Notes: generated from the sequence alone by a model not told the origin. A stretch of 40,180 nt of DNA from an uncultured Verrucomicrobia subdivision 3 bacterium (GCA_903827955.1 CAIKKJ010000056.1:1-40180); one strand, 5' to 3'. Shown: positions 27,402 to 36,330, counted from the stretch's first letter. A program made the numbers and translations.

Positions 27402-27728
27402 TCATTTATCAGAAGCAGTCCACGGCAAGGGGGGTATCGTCCAAACGCCTTTTTCAACCTTCAACTGCCCCCCTGCCACCTCCATGACCTGCTCCCATTC
27501 TCTTTGGTTCGTCACCACGAACAGGGTGTGGCCTGTGCCCATGACTTGTGGTTCATAGCCGTTGGGGTCTTGCTTCAAGGGTTGTATCGTCCATTTGCAC
27601 TGCGCTGGCGTGATGTCACCCAAGACCATCTCAAGGAACTGTTGGTGCTCAGCTTGGCTCGTGGCGAAATACATGTAGCCGTCATGGCGATGCTGCGTGA
27701 TGCCGTATGGTGTTTTTTTGTCAGTCAT
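27402..27728 (-). CDS. Small protein made of an internal duplication, unknown
   Basis: A 108-residue protein with two related halves. One half reads ATSQAEHQQFLEMVLGDI then CKWTIQPL, and the other VTNQREWEQVMEVAGGQL then GVWTIPPL. The repeats begin with T-x-Q-x-E and end in W-T-I-x-P-L, so an ancient duplication is clear. I chose the ATG at 27728 because the longer frame to 27914 adds 62 residues of unlikely sequence. There is no recognised domain. The shared motif copy lies at 27806-27828, about 80 bases upstream. Confidence 0.62.
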   Translation of the reverse strand: MTDKKTPYGITQHRHDGYMYFATSQAEHQQFLEMVLGDITPAQCKWTIQPLKQDPNGYEPQVMGTGHTLFVVTNQREWEQVMEVAGGQLKVEKGVWTIPPLPWTASDK

Positions 27729-27805
27729 AATAATTCTTTCGTTTGAGGCGAGCGTGATTGCCGCCAATAATAAATATCTGACTTCGAGAAAATTTGACCA
27801 ACAAT

Positions 27806-27828
27806 CAAACGAACGAGGCCGATTAATT
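27806..27828. promoter_or_regulatory. Bipartite upstream motif, copy 2 (CAAACGA-N6-CCGATTAATT)
   Basis: Identical in its 17 fixed bases to 25674-25696, with a different six-base middle (ACGAGG against TTGATT). It lies upstream of the gene at 27728. Candidate shared regulatory element of the island. Confidence 0.5.
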
Positions 27829-27995
27829 CCAATTTCAGCCTGAAATGTCGCTATATGGTTCCATCGTGATGTGAAAATGACATTTAGGTTCCACACGGTT
27901 TTGGGGCATAGCAAGACCGCAAGATGTGGAAATTAAACAAGATTTTGACCTGAGCCGGTGATATGTATTGAGGTCATAGTAAATCCGTTTCGTTG

Positions 27996-28033
27996 AAAAC
28001 CTCTGTGGTCGTCATAAACCACAGAGGTTTTTC
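27996..28033 (+). terminator. Bidirectional-looking terminator before the integrase
   Basis: Perfect 14-bp stem (27996-28009 with 28018-28031), eight-base loop and a T-run to 28032 on the plus strand. The minus-strand copy would have four T, so it may work both ways. It insulates the cargo from the integrase. What transcript it ends on the plus strand is unclear, because no gene lies just upstream. About 500 bases (27729-28228) around it hold no protein gene. Confidence 0.85.
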
Positions 28034-28056
28034 TTGCCCAAATGCCTGGAATAACC

Positions 28057-28086
28057 TTGACAAATGCTAATACATTTAGATATAAT
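28057..28086 (+). promoter_or_regulatory. Sigma70-type consensus promoter for the integrase
   Basis: -35 TTGACA (28057-28062), 18-base spacer, -10 TATAAT (28081-28086). Both boxes are perfect consensus. The integrase ATG is at 28229, so the leader is about 135 bases. A short inverted repeat (TTTTAG, AGC, CTAAAA) at 28151-28165 lies in that leader and may be a control site. Confidence 0.8.
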
Positions 28087-28228
28087 GTGACCATACTAGA
28101 AAACCGTTTCTGCGTTTTGTCTATTGGCCAACATTGAATATAAGCCAGTATTTTAGAGCCTAAAAGCTGAATAATGTCTATTTGGCGACTCGAAAGAGCA
28201 GCATTCGTTTGTAAAGTAGTCCTAATAT

Positions 28229-29566
28229 ATGTTGATTGACAATGTAACCCGTGGTTCGTCAGTAGGTGACATTAATTCGGTGGTTTCCTATGACCCCACA
28301 CCACCCCGTTCAGAAGGTAAGAAAAAGCAAAAATACCGTTTAATTCGCAAGAAATACCCCAAGATTTACCGCTATGAAAAGAGTGGTGGCGAGTATTTCG
28401 TTGTAGATTGCCGCTCAAAGCAGTGGGGCTTGAAGGGGCGCAAGAACTTCAACAATGAAGTTGATGCGGTAAAATATGCGCAGGAGATTGATGAGCAAAT
28501 CCAAAAGAATGGTGCCGCCGTCAGCAACAATCTCATCTACCAGAGCAAGGACATTGAGCGATGGTCGGTGATGCTCCAACCGCACGGAAAAACCTTAGTA
28601 GATGCAGTCAAGCACTACGTTGGGTATCTGGAAGGGCAAATCAAAGCGTCCTTCATCCCCAACATCTGTGACTTGGTTGAGCCATGGAAAACTGAAATGA
28701 CGGATGAGGTGCTTAACCCTATCGCTCACAGAACCAGCATAGAATACAAGTCGCTCGGAAAGTTCATCATCCGCAAGTTCGGTCATATGCGCCCCAATGA
28801 GGTGACCAAAAAGCACGTTGATGCCGCCTTGAAAGAAATCAAAGCTGAGCAGGTTACCCGCCAAAAATATCTCCAATACACCAACAATTTTTTCAACTGG
28901 TGCATAAAACAGAAGTATGTGCCAGAAAATCCCGCCGCAGATATCAATCTCAAAATCCGTCGCAAAGAGGTGAAGACATTCAATTCCGAAGAGGTTGAAA
29001 ATCTCTTGAGAATCTGTCAGGAGAAGTATCCGTCAATGTTGGGTTACTACTGCCTCTGCGTATTCGCTGGTATACGCCCATCAGAAGCGGAGCGAGTTGA
29101 GTGGGAGCACCTCAACTTTGAAGCTCGTGAAATCTTTGTGGTGGATAAGTCAAAAACCGGTCTTCGCCGCTTTGTGATAAAGGACGCAGATACGCTTTGG
29201 CATTGGCTGGAGCACATCAAGGCTACTCGTCCAAATGAACCGCTCAATCCACTTGTGGCGCACGAGAACATGCAACGTAAAATTCGTGAGGAAATGGGGG
29301 TATGGCATCAGGACGTATTGCGCCACACGTTTGGCTCCTGTTACTACAATCTCATCCACGACTTGAACAAGGTGTCATTCGACATGGGAAATAGCGTAGC
29401 CGTTTGCCGCAAGCATTACCTACGAGCAGTGAGCAAATCTGACGTGATGAAGCTTTGGGGGTTGCGCCCATCATCAATTGCGGCTCAGTCTGGAGAATCG
29501 AAATCGGATGGTTTGACGGAAACTTGTCAGAAAAAATCTGGTTTTCTTGAACAAGAATCTTCGTAA
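28229..29566 (+). CDS. Tyrosine recombinase (integrase) of the tRNA-Thr island
   Basis: A 445-residue integrase with an N-terminal basic region (30-50), arm/core-binding domains (about 110-240) and the catalytic domain (about 250-405). Catalytic residues visible are Arg283 in FAGIRPSEA, Lys309 in KSKTG, Arg365 in the QDVLRHTFGS block and nucleophile Tyr397 in CRKHYLRAV. The HxxR histidine is replaced by Asp (DVLRH), and the later GH is GN. These changes look typical of a family branch rather than inactivation, because H-Y-L and R-H-T are kept. The gene points toward tRNA-Thr and ends 14 bases before the attachment repeat, as for tRNA-targeting integrases. Confidence 0.93.
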   Translation: MLIDNVTRGSSVGDINSVVSYDPTPPRSEGKKKQKYRLIRKKYPKIYRYEKSGGEYFVVDCRSKQWGLKGRKNFNNEVDAVKYAQEIDEQIQKNGAAVSNNLIYQSKDIERWSVMLQPHGKTLVDAVKHYVGYLEGQIKASFIPNICDLVEPWKTEMTDEVLNPIAHRTSIEYKSLGKFIIRKFGHMRPNEVTKKHVDAALKEIKAEQVTRQKYLQYTNNFFNWCIKQKYVPENPAADINLKIRRKEVKTFNSEEVENLLRICQEKYPSMLGYYCLCVFAGIRPSEAERVEWEHLNFEAREIFVVDKSKTGLRRFVIKDADTLWHWLEHIKATRPNEPLNPLVAHENMQRKIREEMGVWHQDVLRHTFGSCYYNLIHDLNKVSFDMGNSVAVCRKHYLRAVSKSDVMKLWGLRPSSIAAQSGESKSDGLTETCQKKSGFLEQESS

Positions 29567-29580
29567 GTCATTGATAATAA

Positions 29581-29656
<76 letters not shown>

Positions 29657-29735
29657 TTGAAGGGAAAACAACCGGAGCTGAATTCGTTCACAGAATAAAG
29701 ATTCTCCGCCGGACGGGAAGGAAAAAATCTCCGCC

Positions 29736-30971
29736 TCACAACCGCAGGAAAATTTTCCGCTGATACAAAAACCGCGCGAACCAGATGAACAGCAGCACGC
29801 CGACCAGCGAGCTGACCAGTTCGCCGCAGCCGGCGGCAATGTGCGTGTCGAAGAAATTTTTTACCGGGCCGCCCGTCAGCCGGCGCGCCAGTTTCTCAAA
29901 ACCCAGCCCGCCGAGAAAATTGCTCGTCAGATACAGCGTGATGGGATTCATCCCGATCCAGACGAACGGCTGGCACCATGTCTGCCATTTTTTTACGTCC
30001 ACGATGAAATAGAAAACCGCCAGCAGCATCGCGCTATAGCCGCCGGCCACGAGGACGTAAGACGAGGTCCAGATTTTTTTGATGACGGGCATTTCCAAAT
30101 TCCACAGCCAGCCGAGCGCCGCGCTAGCCGCCCCGGCGCTGAAAAGCCAGACGACTTTTTTCATTTCTGGAAAATTTTTCAGGCGCAGAAACAAGCCGGT
30201 GAAAATTCCCAGCAAGCCGGTGACGAGCGCGGGCAGGGTGCTCAAGATGCCTTCCGGATCGTAAGTGCCATCGTATTTCCGGCCGGGCAGATATTTTTGA
30301 TCAAGGTAGTTGGCCAGGTTCACACCTTGGATATACGAGCCGTGAATCATCGTGGTGCTGGCCAGATTCAGGTCGGAAATTTTTTTGAAGCCGGCTTCCT
30401 TGGTGATGACCGCATCGCCGCCGGGTGACGGTCGCACATCAGGAAATGGCACTTGCGCCAGCAACGCCCAGTAGCCCAGCAGCAGCGCGGCGGCAGCGGC
30501 GGCCAGCATGCGCACGTTGCAGAAAATAAACAGCAGCCCGCCGAACGTATAGCAGAGCGCGATGCGGTTCAGCACGCCCATCAAACGCATGTCTGGCCAC
30601 GGGTTCGTGAAGCCGCCTGAATAAATCAGCGCCACGATGAACAGCAGGACGCCGCGTTTCAAAACCCGTTTCACCGCCGCGCCCCGTCCTTCTTGCGCGA
30701 TGATTTTTTCCAGCGAAAAAACCGTGGAGACGCCCATGATGAAAACGAACAGCGGAAAAATCAGATCGTAAAACCGGAAGCCCGCCCACTCCGCATGATC
30801 CAACTGCTCGGCAAAAAATTTCGTGGCCGGATTGTCGCTCATCTCGTGCAGCGCGTAAGCCAGTGAATCGGCACCGAGAATCCAAAACATATCGAAGCCG
30901 CGCAGGGCGTCGAGCGAGGTGAGTCGTTGGGTGGGTGCGGGAATTGTTTCTGTCGCGCGGGCGGTTTCCAT
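29736..30971 (-). CDS. Multipass membrane acyltransferase (DUF5009/HGSNAT-like)
   Basis: A 411-residue inner-membrane protein with about ten hydrophobic helices. Family motifs are RLTSLDALRGFDMFWILGAD, the helix entering with FYDLIFPLFVFIMGVS and MGVLNRIALCYTF, and a WIGMNPITLYL segment near the C-terminus. Relatives include eukaryotic heparan-alpha-glucosaminide N-acetyltransferase, which moves acetyl groups across the membrane, and bacterial acyltransferases of unknown target. A target on an exported sugar is a reasonable inference. It diverges from the serine hydrolase gene, with about 100 bases between starts. Confidence 0.82.
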   Translation of the reverse strand: METARATETIPAPTQRLTSLDALRGFDMFWILGADSLAYALHEMSDNPATKFFAEQLDHAEWAGFRFYDLIFPLFVFIMGVSTVFSLEKIIAQEGRGAAVKRVLKRGVLLFIVALIYSGGFTNPWPDMRLMGVLNRIALCYTFGGLLFIFCNVRMLAAAAAALLLGYWALLAQVPFPDVRPSPGGDAVITKEAGFKKISDLNLASTTMIHGSYIQGVNLANYLDQKYLPGRKYDGTYDPEGILSTLPALVTGLLGIFTGLFLRLKNFPEMKKVVWLFSAGAASAALGWLWNLEMPVIKKIWTSSYVLVAGGYSAMLLAVFYFIVDVKKWQTWCQPFVWIGMNPITLYLTSNFLGGLGFEKLARRLTGGPVKNFFDTHIAAGCGELVSSLVGVLLFIWFARFLYQRKIFLRL

Positions 30972-31067
30972 GCCGGTGAGAGTAGAGTTTTCTGGCGCGG
31001 TCAGGGAAACAAAAAGTTATGGCTTTTTATGCGGATTTGTAACAACACTTTTGACCGTAAGATTTAT

Positions 31068-32459
31068 ATGGAGAAGAAATTTGCCCTACTGTCCACCGTG
31101 TTGCTGTGCGCCATAATCGCTCGCGCGGAAACACCGCTCGAAACCGAGTTGCTCAACGCCGTGCGCGCCGAACATTTCGAGCGCATCATTGATTTTGGCG
31201 CGGGCAATGAAAACCGCCCCGTCAAAGCACACCTTGGCGTGCCTGCGAAACAGATTGCGCAGCCGCCAAATGTCAACGTCGCCGTCCTCCAGCTCGACGC
31301 AGACGGCAAGTTGGTTGACCGCGCGTATGTTTTGCTGTCGCGCGATTATCCCGATGGCCTCGTCGTGCCGCTCGACAAAAATCTGGGCGCGAGCAGCGTG
31401 CGCTTTTTGCGCTGGGACATCGACCGCTCGAACGGCGGAAAATTTTCCAGCGATGGCACGCGCACCAGCGAGAAAGGTTGGACGAACAATCCACCGCTCA
31501 CGGCTGCCGACGAACTGGTGCCGGGGCGCACGAATGCCGCGATTCAATTCATGGCACCTTACCCTGCGTCGTTGTTCAAGAGCATGGTGGCCTTTCACGT
31601 TATGCGGATGATTGACGCCGGGAAAATTTCCTTGAACGCGGAATACAGTTACGACATTGCCGACGCCAAGCCGGAGCCGCGCAAAATCCGCGACTGGCTC
31701 GATGCAATGATTACCGTCAGCGACAACCACGCCACGAGTGCGCTGCTGAAAATGTTGCACGACAAAAATGAAATCGAGCCGCTCAATCGCGAGTTCCGCG
31801 AGTTGAACCTGCCCACGCTGCAAATCAACGGCACGAATCCAAAAAACGGCCTCGGCTGGGACACCGCCAAAATCAATCTCACCGCCTGGGATATCGCGCG
31901 GATGTTCTGGCTGATTGACGGTGGCGCGGGGAATTTTTGGGGTGACGCAGATGGAAAACCCGTGACCGAAAAAATTCTTTCCGACGCGTCGCGTGCGTTC
32001 CTCAAAAAGACGTTGTCCGAACAAGGTTTCAATGACTGCCTGACCACGGCGAATTTTCCCGGCGCAAAAAATGTGCGCGCCGGAATTCCCACGCGCGTCG
32101 CCGAGCGCTGGATTAATCCGACCAACGGTCACGTCGAAGTGGACGGCGAAGATTTCGGCGTGGACATCCGCGCCGCGAACGCGCAGGCCGAGGTGAACTT
32201 CGCGCACAAGACCGGGTTGACGTTCAACTACGGCTCCGACGCCGGCATCGTGACCTCGCTGTCAGGCAAGCCATTCCGGCATTACGTCATCGCCATCGTC
32301 GGCAACCTCGGCCATCGCTACGCGGACGAAGTGTTTGCCACGCGCACCAATTTTCCGGCGTTCGACAAAGTCGGGCCGATTGTCTACACCCAACGAATTC
32401 CCGCGCTGGGCAAGGCGATGGATGAAGCGCTCATAAAACTTTCGGCGGAGAAAAAATGA
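31068..32459 (+). CDS. Secreted serine hydrolase, class A beta-lactamase/PBP fold
   Basis: A 463-residue protein (start at 31068, MEKKFALLSTVLLCAIIARA signal peptide; an earlier start would add 47 residues of unlikely sequence). The penicillin-recognising fold lies in the second half. Catalytic motif S-x-x-K is SLFK, with Ser168 and Lys171. SDN is in ITVSDNHATS and KTG in NFAHKTGLTF. This set is complete, so it should be an acyl-serine enzyme acting on a peptide or beta-lactam in the envelope. The N-terminal ~120 residues are unrecognised. The next gene overlaps its stop by 4 bases, so the pair is co-translated. Confidence 0.83.
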   Translation: MEKKFALLSTVLLCAIIARAETPLETELLNAVRAEHFERIIDFGAGNENRPVKAHLGVPAKQIAQPPNVNVAVLQLDADGKLVDRAYVLLSRDYPDGLVVPLDKNLGASSVRFLRWDIDRSNGGKFSSDGTRTSEKGWTNNPPLTAADELVPGRTNAAIQFMAPYPASLFKSMVAFHVMRMIDAGKISLNAEYSYDIADAKPEPRKIRDWLDAMITVSDNHATSALLKMLHDKNEIEPLNREFRELNLPTLQINGTNPKNGLGWDTAKINLTAWDIARMFWLIDGGAGNFWGDADGKPVTEKILSDASRAFLKKTLSEQGFNDCLTTANFPGAKNVRAGIPTRVAERWINPTNGHVEVDGEDFGVDIRAANAQAEVNFAHKTGLTFNYGSDAGIVTSLSGKPFRHYVIAIVGNLGHRYADEVFATRTNFPAFDKVGPIVYTQRIPALGKAMDEALIKLSAEKK

Positions 32460-33442
32460 ACGCAATCGCTCCAGAGATCCATAAAATGAAACGGCTCAAA
32501 CCCGAACGCCTTTGCCTCGGGGACACCGTCGGTCTCATCGCGCCCGCCAGTCCGCCGCCGGATCCCCTGGCGATTGACCGCGCGGCCGAAGCACTGGAGG
32601 AATACGGTTTCAAACCCAAGCTCGCCAAAAATGTCCGCGCCCGGCACGGTTTTCTCGCCGGCAGCGACCGCGAGCGCGCCACGGATTTCATGGCGATGTT
32701 CACCGATAAAAAGGTGAAGGCCATCGTCTGTTTGCGCGGCGGTTACGGGTGCTATCGGATTCTCGACCGGCTGGATTACGCGGTCATCCGCCGTCATCCG
32801 AAAATTTTTTCCGGCTACAGCGACATCACCGCGCTGCACAGCGTGCTCGCGGCGAAGTGCGGCATGATTTCCTTCCACGCGCCGATGTGGAACGGCGCGC
32901 TGGCCGATCCGAAAGTTCCCGTGTTCACAAAAAATTCTTTTCTGCGAACCGTCACGGAGACGAAAGCCCCCGGCAGCATTTGCGCGGGTTACACTGGAAA
33001 ATCTGTTTCCATTTTTCGCGGTGGCATGGCGGAAGGCCGCTTGGTCGGCGGTAATCTGTCATTGATTTGCGCGAGCCTCGGCACACCGTTCGCTCCGTTG
33101 TTCAAGAAAAAAATTCTTTTCTTCGAGGACATCAGTGAGCGACCGGGGCGCGTGGATCGGATGCTCACGCAACTCTGGCACGCGGGAATTTTTTCGCAAG
33201 TCGTCGGCGTGGCGGTTGGCGTGAACGCCGACTGCGATGAGCCGGGCAAAAAAAAGTCGCGCGAGTTTCAGCAGACCGGTGCGGACGTTGTGCGCGAACG
33301 GCTCGCGGCGTTGCGAGTGCCGGTGGTCTTTGGCTTGCCGTTCGGCCATCTGGATTTGAACGCCACGATTCCCGTGAACGCGTTGGCGCGGCTGGATGGC
33401 AAACGCGGCGACCTGATCATCACCGAGGCGGCAGTGAAATAA
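32456..33442 (+). CDS. ldcA: LD-carboxypeptidase (S66 family), murein tetrapeptide carboxypeptidase
   Basis: A 328-residue S66 peptidase with the nucleophile Ser122 in IFSGYSDITALH, preceded by VCLRGGYGCYRILDRLD. The rest of the catalytic set (Glu in FFEDISERPGRVDRML and His in GLPFGHLDLN) is also present. Family members release the terminal D-Ala from L,D-linked murein tetrapeptides during cell-wall recycling. The ATG overlaps the previous stop (ATGA). An internal Met ten codons on is a possible alternate start. No signal peptide is seen, so it acts in the cytosol. Confidence 0.88.
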   Translation: MNAIAPEIHKMKRLKPERLCLGDTVGLIAPASPPPDPLAIDRAAEALEEYGFKPKLAKNVRARHGFLAGSDRERATDFMAMFTDKKVKAIVCLRGGYGCYRILDRLDYAVIRRHPKIFSGYSDITALHSVLAAKCGMISFHAPMWNGALADPKVPVFTKNSFLRTVTETKAPGSICAGYTGKSVSIFRGGMAEGRLVGGNLSLICASLGTPFAPLFKKKILFFEDISERPGRVDRMLTQLWHAGIFSQVVGVAVGVNADCDEPGKKKSREFQQTGADVVRERLAALRVPVVFGLPFGHLDLNATIPVNALARLDGKRGDLIITEAAVK

Positions 33443-33443
33443 G

Positions 33444-34277
33444 TTAAAATCGTGCGACAATTTGCCGCGCCATTTCCGGGATGATTTCTTTGTGGTCCGG
33501 TCGCGTCGTAAAAATCACCAGTGCAAATTTCTTTCCGTTCACCAATTCCACAATCGCCGCGTCGTGCCGCGCGGTGCTCATATAGCCAGCCTTGGACCAC
33601 AGTCTTGCATTTGGCGGCAAACCTGCGCCGATGAATTCACGGCCTTGATGGTCGTTGGAATTCGGATTCGCAAAATCGCGCGACATCAATTTTAGCATTT
33701 GCTGGCAATGGTTTTCTGAAACACACTTGCCGGCGGCGATTTCAACAAGCAGGCGTGCGGTGGTGTTGGTTGTCAGAAAATTTCGCGCGGGAACAAATTG
33801 ATCTACAGCCTGCTTGTCGCGGCCATACGGGCCTTCCCACCACGTCTTGCGGTTGGCGTTTATTTCGTAGCCGCGCGAGTGGAACCAACGGTTGACAGCG
33901 TTGCGCCGCTCGTGCCACGCGGCGAGTTCGGCGGGCGGAAGTTCGGGGCCGCTGGTCGTGTCGGTGAGCGCATCGAGAACGTAGCCGGTGGCCTCGTTGC
34001 CGGAATCCACAATCATGTCGCGGAGTGCGCGGCGCAGTTCCGGTGTGTCGGAAGTAATTTCATCTTCCAGCCAGCGGTGCGTGGCGGCGAGGTAAAATAA
34101 TTTGATGACGCTGGCGGGATAAATTTTTTCATCGCCGCGATGGTGGGCGCGCGGAAAATTAATTTCCGATAAATCTACGAGCGTTAAGGCGAGTTCCTCC
34201 GCGCGCAGGTTGAGCGGCGAAAACTTTTTCAGCACGGATTCGATGGTGTCATCCACGATTTTTTTTAGCGCGGGCAT
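33444..34277 (-). CDS. Serine hydrolase, class A beta-lactamase-like
   Basis: A 277-residue protein (start at 34277, because the longer frame to 34478 crosses a noncoding stretch). The S-x-x-K motif is YPASVIKLFY. SDN is the variant SGN (VDSGNEATG), and KTG is the variant KAG (SKAGYMS). It lacks a signal peptide in this reading and converges with ldcA at 2 bases. It probably hydrolyses a peptide bond in the murein-recycling context, but the altered motifs and missing signal make an antibiotic-resistance role doubtful. Confidence 0.75.
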   Translation of the reverse strand: MPALKKIVDDTIESVLKKFSPLNLRAEELALTLVDLSEINFPRAHHRGDEKIYPASVIKLFYLAATHRWLEDEITSDTPELRRALRDMIVDSGNEATGYVLDALTDTTSGPELPPAELAAWHERRNAVNRWFHSRGYEINANRKTWWEGPYGRDKQAVDQFVPARNFLTTNTTARLLVEIAAGKCVSENHCQQMLKLMSRDFANPNSNDHQGREFIGAGLPPNARLWSKAGYMSTARHDAAIVELVNGKKFALVIFTTRPDHKEIIPEMARQIVARF

Positions 34278-34341
34278 GGGTGGATTCTGACGTGATTTTG
34301 GGCGGAGAAAAGTGAAATTATTCGTTTCCTGAAAGTGGAAA

Positions 34342-35400
34342 ATGTGCTTGAATTTGCAGGTGAAAATCAACGCCCGTGCGTGCGAGTTGCGGCTCGCCAA
34401 CCCGTGGAAAATTGCCAGCACCCAAGGCTCTGGCGTCCACCAGACCGTCATCGTGGAACTCACCGACGCCAGCGGCATCGCGGCGCTGGGCGAGGCGGCG
34501 CCGTCGCGTCTTTACGGCGAGTCGGTGGCGAATGTGTTGCCGGTCATCGCCGCGCTGGATGCCTCTAAACTATCCTTCGCTGACGTGCCGAGCAGCATGA
34601 AGTTTTTGGAGACGATTCCAAAAATCCCTTTTGCCGTGAAGTGCGCGTTGAATTTGGCGTTGCTCGACGGCGCGGCGAAGCACGCAGGCAAGCCGCTTTA
34701 TGATTTTCTCGGCCTCGGTTTTCGTGAGCGGCATCACGTCACGTCGTTCAGCATCGGGATTGATGCGCCGGACATCATCGCCAAAAAAGTTTTGGAGGCA
34801 GCGGAATATCCCGTCATCAAACTGAAGGTCGGCGATGCGCGGGACAAAGAAAATTTCGCCGCGCTCCGCAGCGTTGCGCCCAACAAGCCGGTGCGCGTGG
34901 ATGCGAACGAGGGCTGGAAGACAAAGGAAGAGGCGTTGCGGATGATCGAGTGGCTGATGGCAACGGACAAAAATCTGCAATTCATCGAGCAGCCGATGCC
35001 GCGCGACTCCAGCGATGCGGATTTGAAATGGCTCAAGGAGCGTTCGCCACTGCCGATTTTTGGCGATGAATCGTGTCACACGGTGGCGGACATCCCGCGT
35101 TGCGCGGAATGTTTTCACGGCGTGAACGTGAAGCTGGTCAAGACCGGTGGCGTGAGCATGGCGTTCGACACGTTGCAGGCTGCGCGCAAGGCGGGCTTGC
35201 AAACGATGCTGGGCTGCATGATTGAGACGAGCGTGATGATCAGCGCCGCCGCGCATCTGGCGGAGTTGACGGACTATCTGGATATTGATGGAAATCTGCT
35301 GATTACCAACGATCCGTTCGCTGGTGTGACGGCGAAGAATGGGGTTTTGTCTTTTGCTTCAGCCAAAGAAAAACGCGGACTCTGTGTGAGCCCGCGGTAA
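34342..35400 (+). CDS. Dipeptide epimerase (enolase superfamily), L-Ala-D/L-Glu-type
   Basis: A 352-residue enolase-superfamily enzyme. Catalytic lysines are the KLKVG pair (Lys160, Lys162) and Lys267 in KLVKTGG. Mg2+ ligands are Asp187 (VDANEGW), Glu216 (FIEQPMP) and Asp242 (GDES). The spacing is that of L-Ala-D/L-Glu epimerases, which convert murein-derived L-Ala-D-Glu into L-Ala-L-Glu for breakdown. The substrate is inferred from spacing and from its position near ldcA and two serine hydrolases. It opens with MCLNLQVKINARACELRLAN, and the start fits the family. Confidence 0.87.
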   Translation: MCLNLQVKINARACELRLANPWKIASTQGSGVHQTVIVELTDASGIAALGEAAPSRLYGESVANVLPVIAALDASKLSFADVPSSMKFLETIPKIPFAVKCALNLALLDGAAKHAGKPLYDFLGLGFRERHHVTSFSIGIDAPDIIAKKVLEAAEYPVIKLKVGDARDKENFAALRSVAPNKPVRVDANEGWKTKEEALRMIEWLMATDKNLQFIEQPMPRDSSDADLKWLKERSPLPIFGDESCHTVADIPRCAECFHGVNVKLVKTGGVSMAFDTLQAARKAGLQTMLGCMIETSVMISAAAHLAELTDYLDIDGNLLITNDPFAGVTAKNGVLSFASAKEKRGLCVSPR

Positions 35401-35448
35401 ATCTTGGAAACTTTTTTAACTACGCATCAAAAAGTTTTCTGCTGCTTG

Positions 35449-36306
35449 TCATTGCAACGGCCAAGTGGATGGATATTCATCCGTGCCGCGAACAAAGGTC
35501 TGGATATAATTTTTCTGCGCAACCCACTGCGCGTGGCCGTCGCAGAAGACCATGTTGCCGCCGGCGTTGCCGTGGTTGTCTCCTTTGTCAGGGTAGTTAT
35601 CATTTAGGCGGGTGGGATCGGTGGAAAACCGATCGTCGGCATCATAAATAATCAGGATGTCCGAAGACCCAACAACTTGGCCGGAGGACATGTAAGGCAA
35701 AAAAGTCAGCTTGGAAGTATAGGGTGAACAATGGTTCTGGTTCTTGCGCTGGCTGCCGTCAGTCTTGATGTTATTACCGGTGTTCAGGTAACTGTTCAGA
35801 TAGCCGGAGCACTCATAGCTGCTGCCGTAGAGTTGATCCTTGCCCCCGGCGTTCGCAATCAAATCCGTCATATAGGTGGAACCGCCGTGGATGCGATTTA
35901 CATAAAGATCGACTCCGCTCTGGTTGAGAGAACTGCCAGTCATGTTATACGACTTGTTGGCCGGAATAGGTGCCGAGTTAGTCCTAACTTCATTCTTTGT
36001 GGATGGACAAGAGAAAGCCTTGAGGGTGGGGATATAAGTCGGGTAAAGCCAGTTCATGTCGTCGTCGCCATAATTCATCGTGCCGGTGTAGGCATGATGG
36101 TCGTCCTCATCGGCGAACATCTGGCTGCCGAGCCCCATCTGCTTTTCGTTGTTCAAACAGGAGATGCGCTTGGCGCGTTCCTTGGCACTGGCGAGGGCGG
36201 GCAATAACATGGCCGCCAGGATGGCGATGATGGCAATAACAACGAGCAATTCTATCAAAGTGAAGGCCTTGGCAGGACTTGCAGACTCAATTCGCATTCT
36301 ATGCAT
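35449..36306 (-). CDS. Prepilin-like protein with H-X9-DG C-terminus
   Basis: A 285-residue type II secretion/pseudopilin-like protein. It begins with a methylation/cleavage leader ([20 protein letters not shown]) and a hydrophobic helix, followed by a charged helix, a Cys- and Tyr-rich body and the closing [20 protein letters not shown], which carries the H-X9-DG pattern common in Planctomycetes and Verrucomicrobia. It would sit in the membrane or in a surface fibre after peptidase processing. A second similar protein lies 24 bases upstream on the same strand. Confidence 0.85.
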   Translation of the reverse strand: MHRMRIESASPAKAFTLIELLVVIAIIAILAAMLLPALASAKERAKRISCLNNEKQMGLGSQMFADEDDHHAYTGTMNYGDDDMNWLYPTYIPTLKAFSCPSTKNEVRTNSAPIPANKSYNMTGSSLNQSGVDLYVNRIHGGSTYMTDLIANAGGKDQLYGSSYECSGYLNSYLNTGNNIKTDGSQRKNQNHCSPYTSKLTFLPYMSSGQVVGSSDILIIYDADDRFSTDPTRLNDNYPDKGDNHGNAGGNMVFCDGHAQWVAQKNYIQTFVRGTDEYPSTWPLQ

Positions 36307-36330
36307 GCCTTTATGTTTAAGATACCAAAG

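Noticed and set aside
27729-27914. Longer N-terminus for the 27402 gene
   Set aside because: The extra 62 residues would overlap the shared upstream motif and have unlikely composition. The ATG at 27728 opens the duplicated protein directly.
28229-29566. Integrase considered inactive because the HxxR histidine is Asp
   Set aside because: Arg283, Lys309, Arg365 and Tyr397 are all in place, and the HYL and RHT blocks are intact, so the change looks like a family variant rather than decay.
31086-32207. 373-codon minus-strand frame over the secreted serine hydrolase
   Set aside because: Antisense of a gene with complete SxxK, SDN and KTG motifs. The reverse product has an implausible composition.
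33444-34277. Antibiotic-resistance beta-lactamase
   Set aside because: SDN and KTG appear as SGN and KAG and there is no signal peptide. The position among murein-recycling genes points elsewhere.
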